64,000 nt of DNA from Sphingomonadales bacterium UBA2683 (GTDB lineage: Bacteria; Pseudomonadota; Alphaproteobacteria; Sphingomonadales; Sphingomonadaceae). The stretch covers positions 244,134 to 308,133 of the forward strand of contig DELZ01000004.1 in the NCBI GenBank assembly GCA_002354635.1. The letters are read 5' to 3'. The notes under the pieces are model-generated. The model had not been told where the DNA came from. It was given only the letters and a program-made list of their open reading frames with translations, and made no database searches. Position numbers and translations under genes: made by a program. Numbering within the stretch: the first letter of the stretch is position 1; each line of letters begins with the position of its first letter. Shown here piece by piece: positions 63,929 through 64,000 of this stretch.

Positions 63929-64000
63929 TCAACCGGCTCCAGCCTGCCGTCGACAATCTTGCGATAGAAACAGCTGCTCTCGCCGGTGTGACAGGCGGGG
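63925..64000 (-). CDS. hisI: Phosphoribosyl-AMP cyclohydrolase, C-terminal fragment (5' end cut by window)
   Basis: The last 24 codons are visible: ACHTGESSCFYRKIVDGRLE and PVE, then TGA. CHTGxxxCFYR is the zinc-binding end of HisI, which opens the ring of phosphoribosyl-AMP in histidine synthesis. The rest lies beyond 64000. Confidence 0.9.
   Translation of the reverse strand, partial: PACHTGESSCFYRKIVDGRLEPVE

Overview
The window reads as a chromosomal segment of a sphingomonad-like alphaproteobacterium (Sphingomonadales). The evidence is a GcrA cell-cycle regulator, an F1Fo ATP synthase Fo operon with separate b and b' subunits, the trpF-trpB-trpA-accD-folC run, moderately high GC (around 60% by eye), and intergenic inverted repeats of the kind sphingomonads carry (GTTCG..CTGAG..TGTCGAAG and CCCTCCCGC..GCGGGAGGG). 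I see no phage, IS element, rRNA operon or CRISPR array. Nearly all of the window is ordinary core genome.

Layout. 1-1444: 3'-truncated HAD/PlsC fusion. 1817-5875: an ECF sigma factor, its anti-sigma factor, a divergent exported subtilase and two small exported proteins. 6049-6138: tRNA-Ser(CGA). 6342-9706: GGDEF-EAL protein, HspQ, and an ABC-2 permease without an ATPase next to it. 9848-13952: gcrA, parE and a class A beta-lactamase-like hydrolase. 13987-25312 is a long minus-strand run: atp Fo operon, uvrC-recO, leuB-threonine dehydratase-metZ-apaG-LysR, and a caspase-like protein. 25654-29979: crotonase, CDF transporter, ZntB and MscS. 30018-33824: ydbH-ynbE-ydbL, an envelope phospholipid-transport set. 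33974-44160: radC, pfk, purB, lapA, pyrF, trpFBA, accD and folC, with two AT-rich unknown ORFs wedged beside the trp genes. 44157-54617: ampG, DUF1223, rluB, rsmD, uvrD, serine hydrolase, several tiny genes, an Asp/Asn hydroxylase and an L,D-transpeptidase. 54840-64000: DUF885 lipoprotein, MFS, cysK, dienelactone hydrolase, a second Asp/Asn hydroxylase, acyl-CoA dehydrogenase with a MerR regulator, a lipoprotein, and the 3' end of hisI.

The most interesting signal is at 1.8-5.9 kb. Four promoters share an identically spaced element, GGAT(T/G)AAA-N14-CGTT. They precede the sigma/anti-sigma operon, the divergent subtilase, the Gly/Ser/Ala-rich exported protein and the small charged exported protein. 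The spacing equals that of GGAAC-N17-CGTT ECF promoters, but the -35 differs. In the sigma/subtilase gap the two divergent promoters are interleaved in one 36-bp near-palindrome, so the -10 of each lies inside the -35 region of the other. I read this as a compact self-contained ECF envelope-response regulon whose members are the exported proteins encoded around it. Several start codons were chosen because the inferred transcription start rules out the longer ORF.
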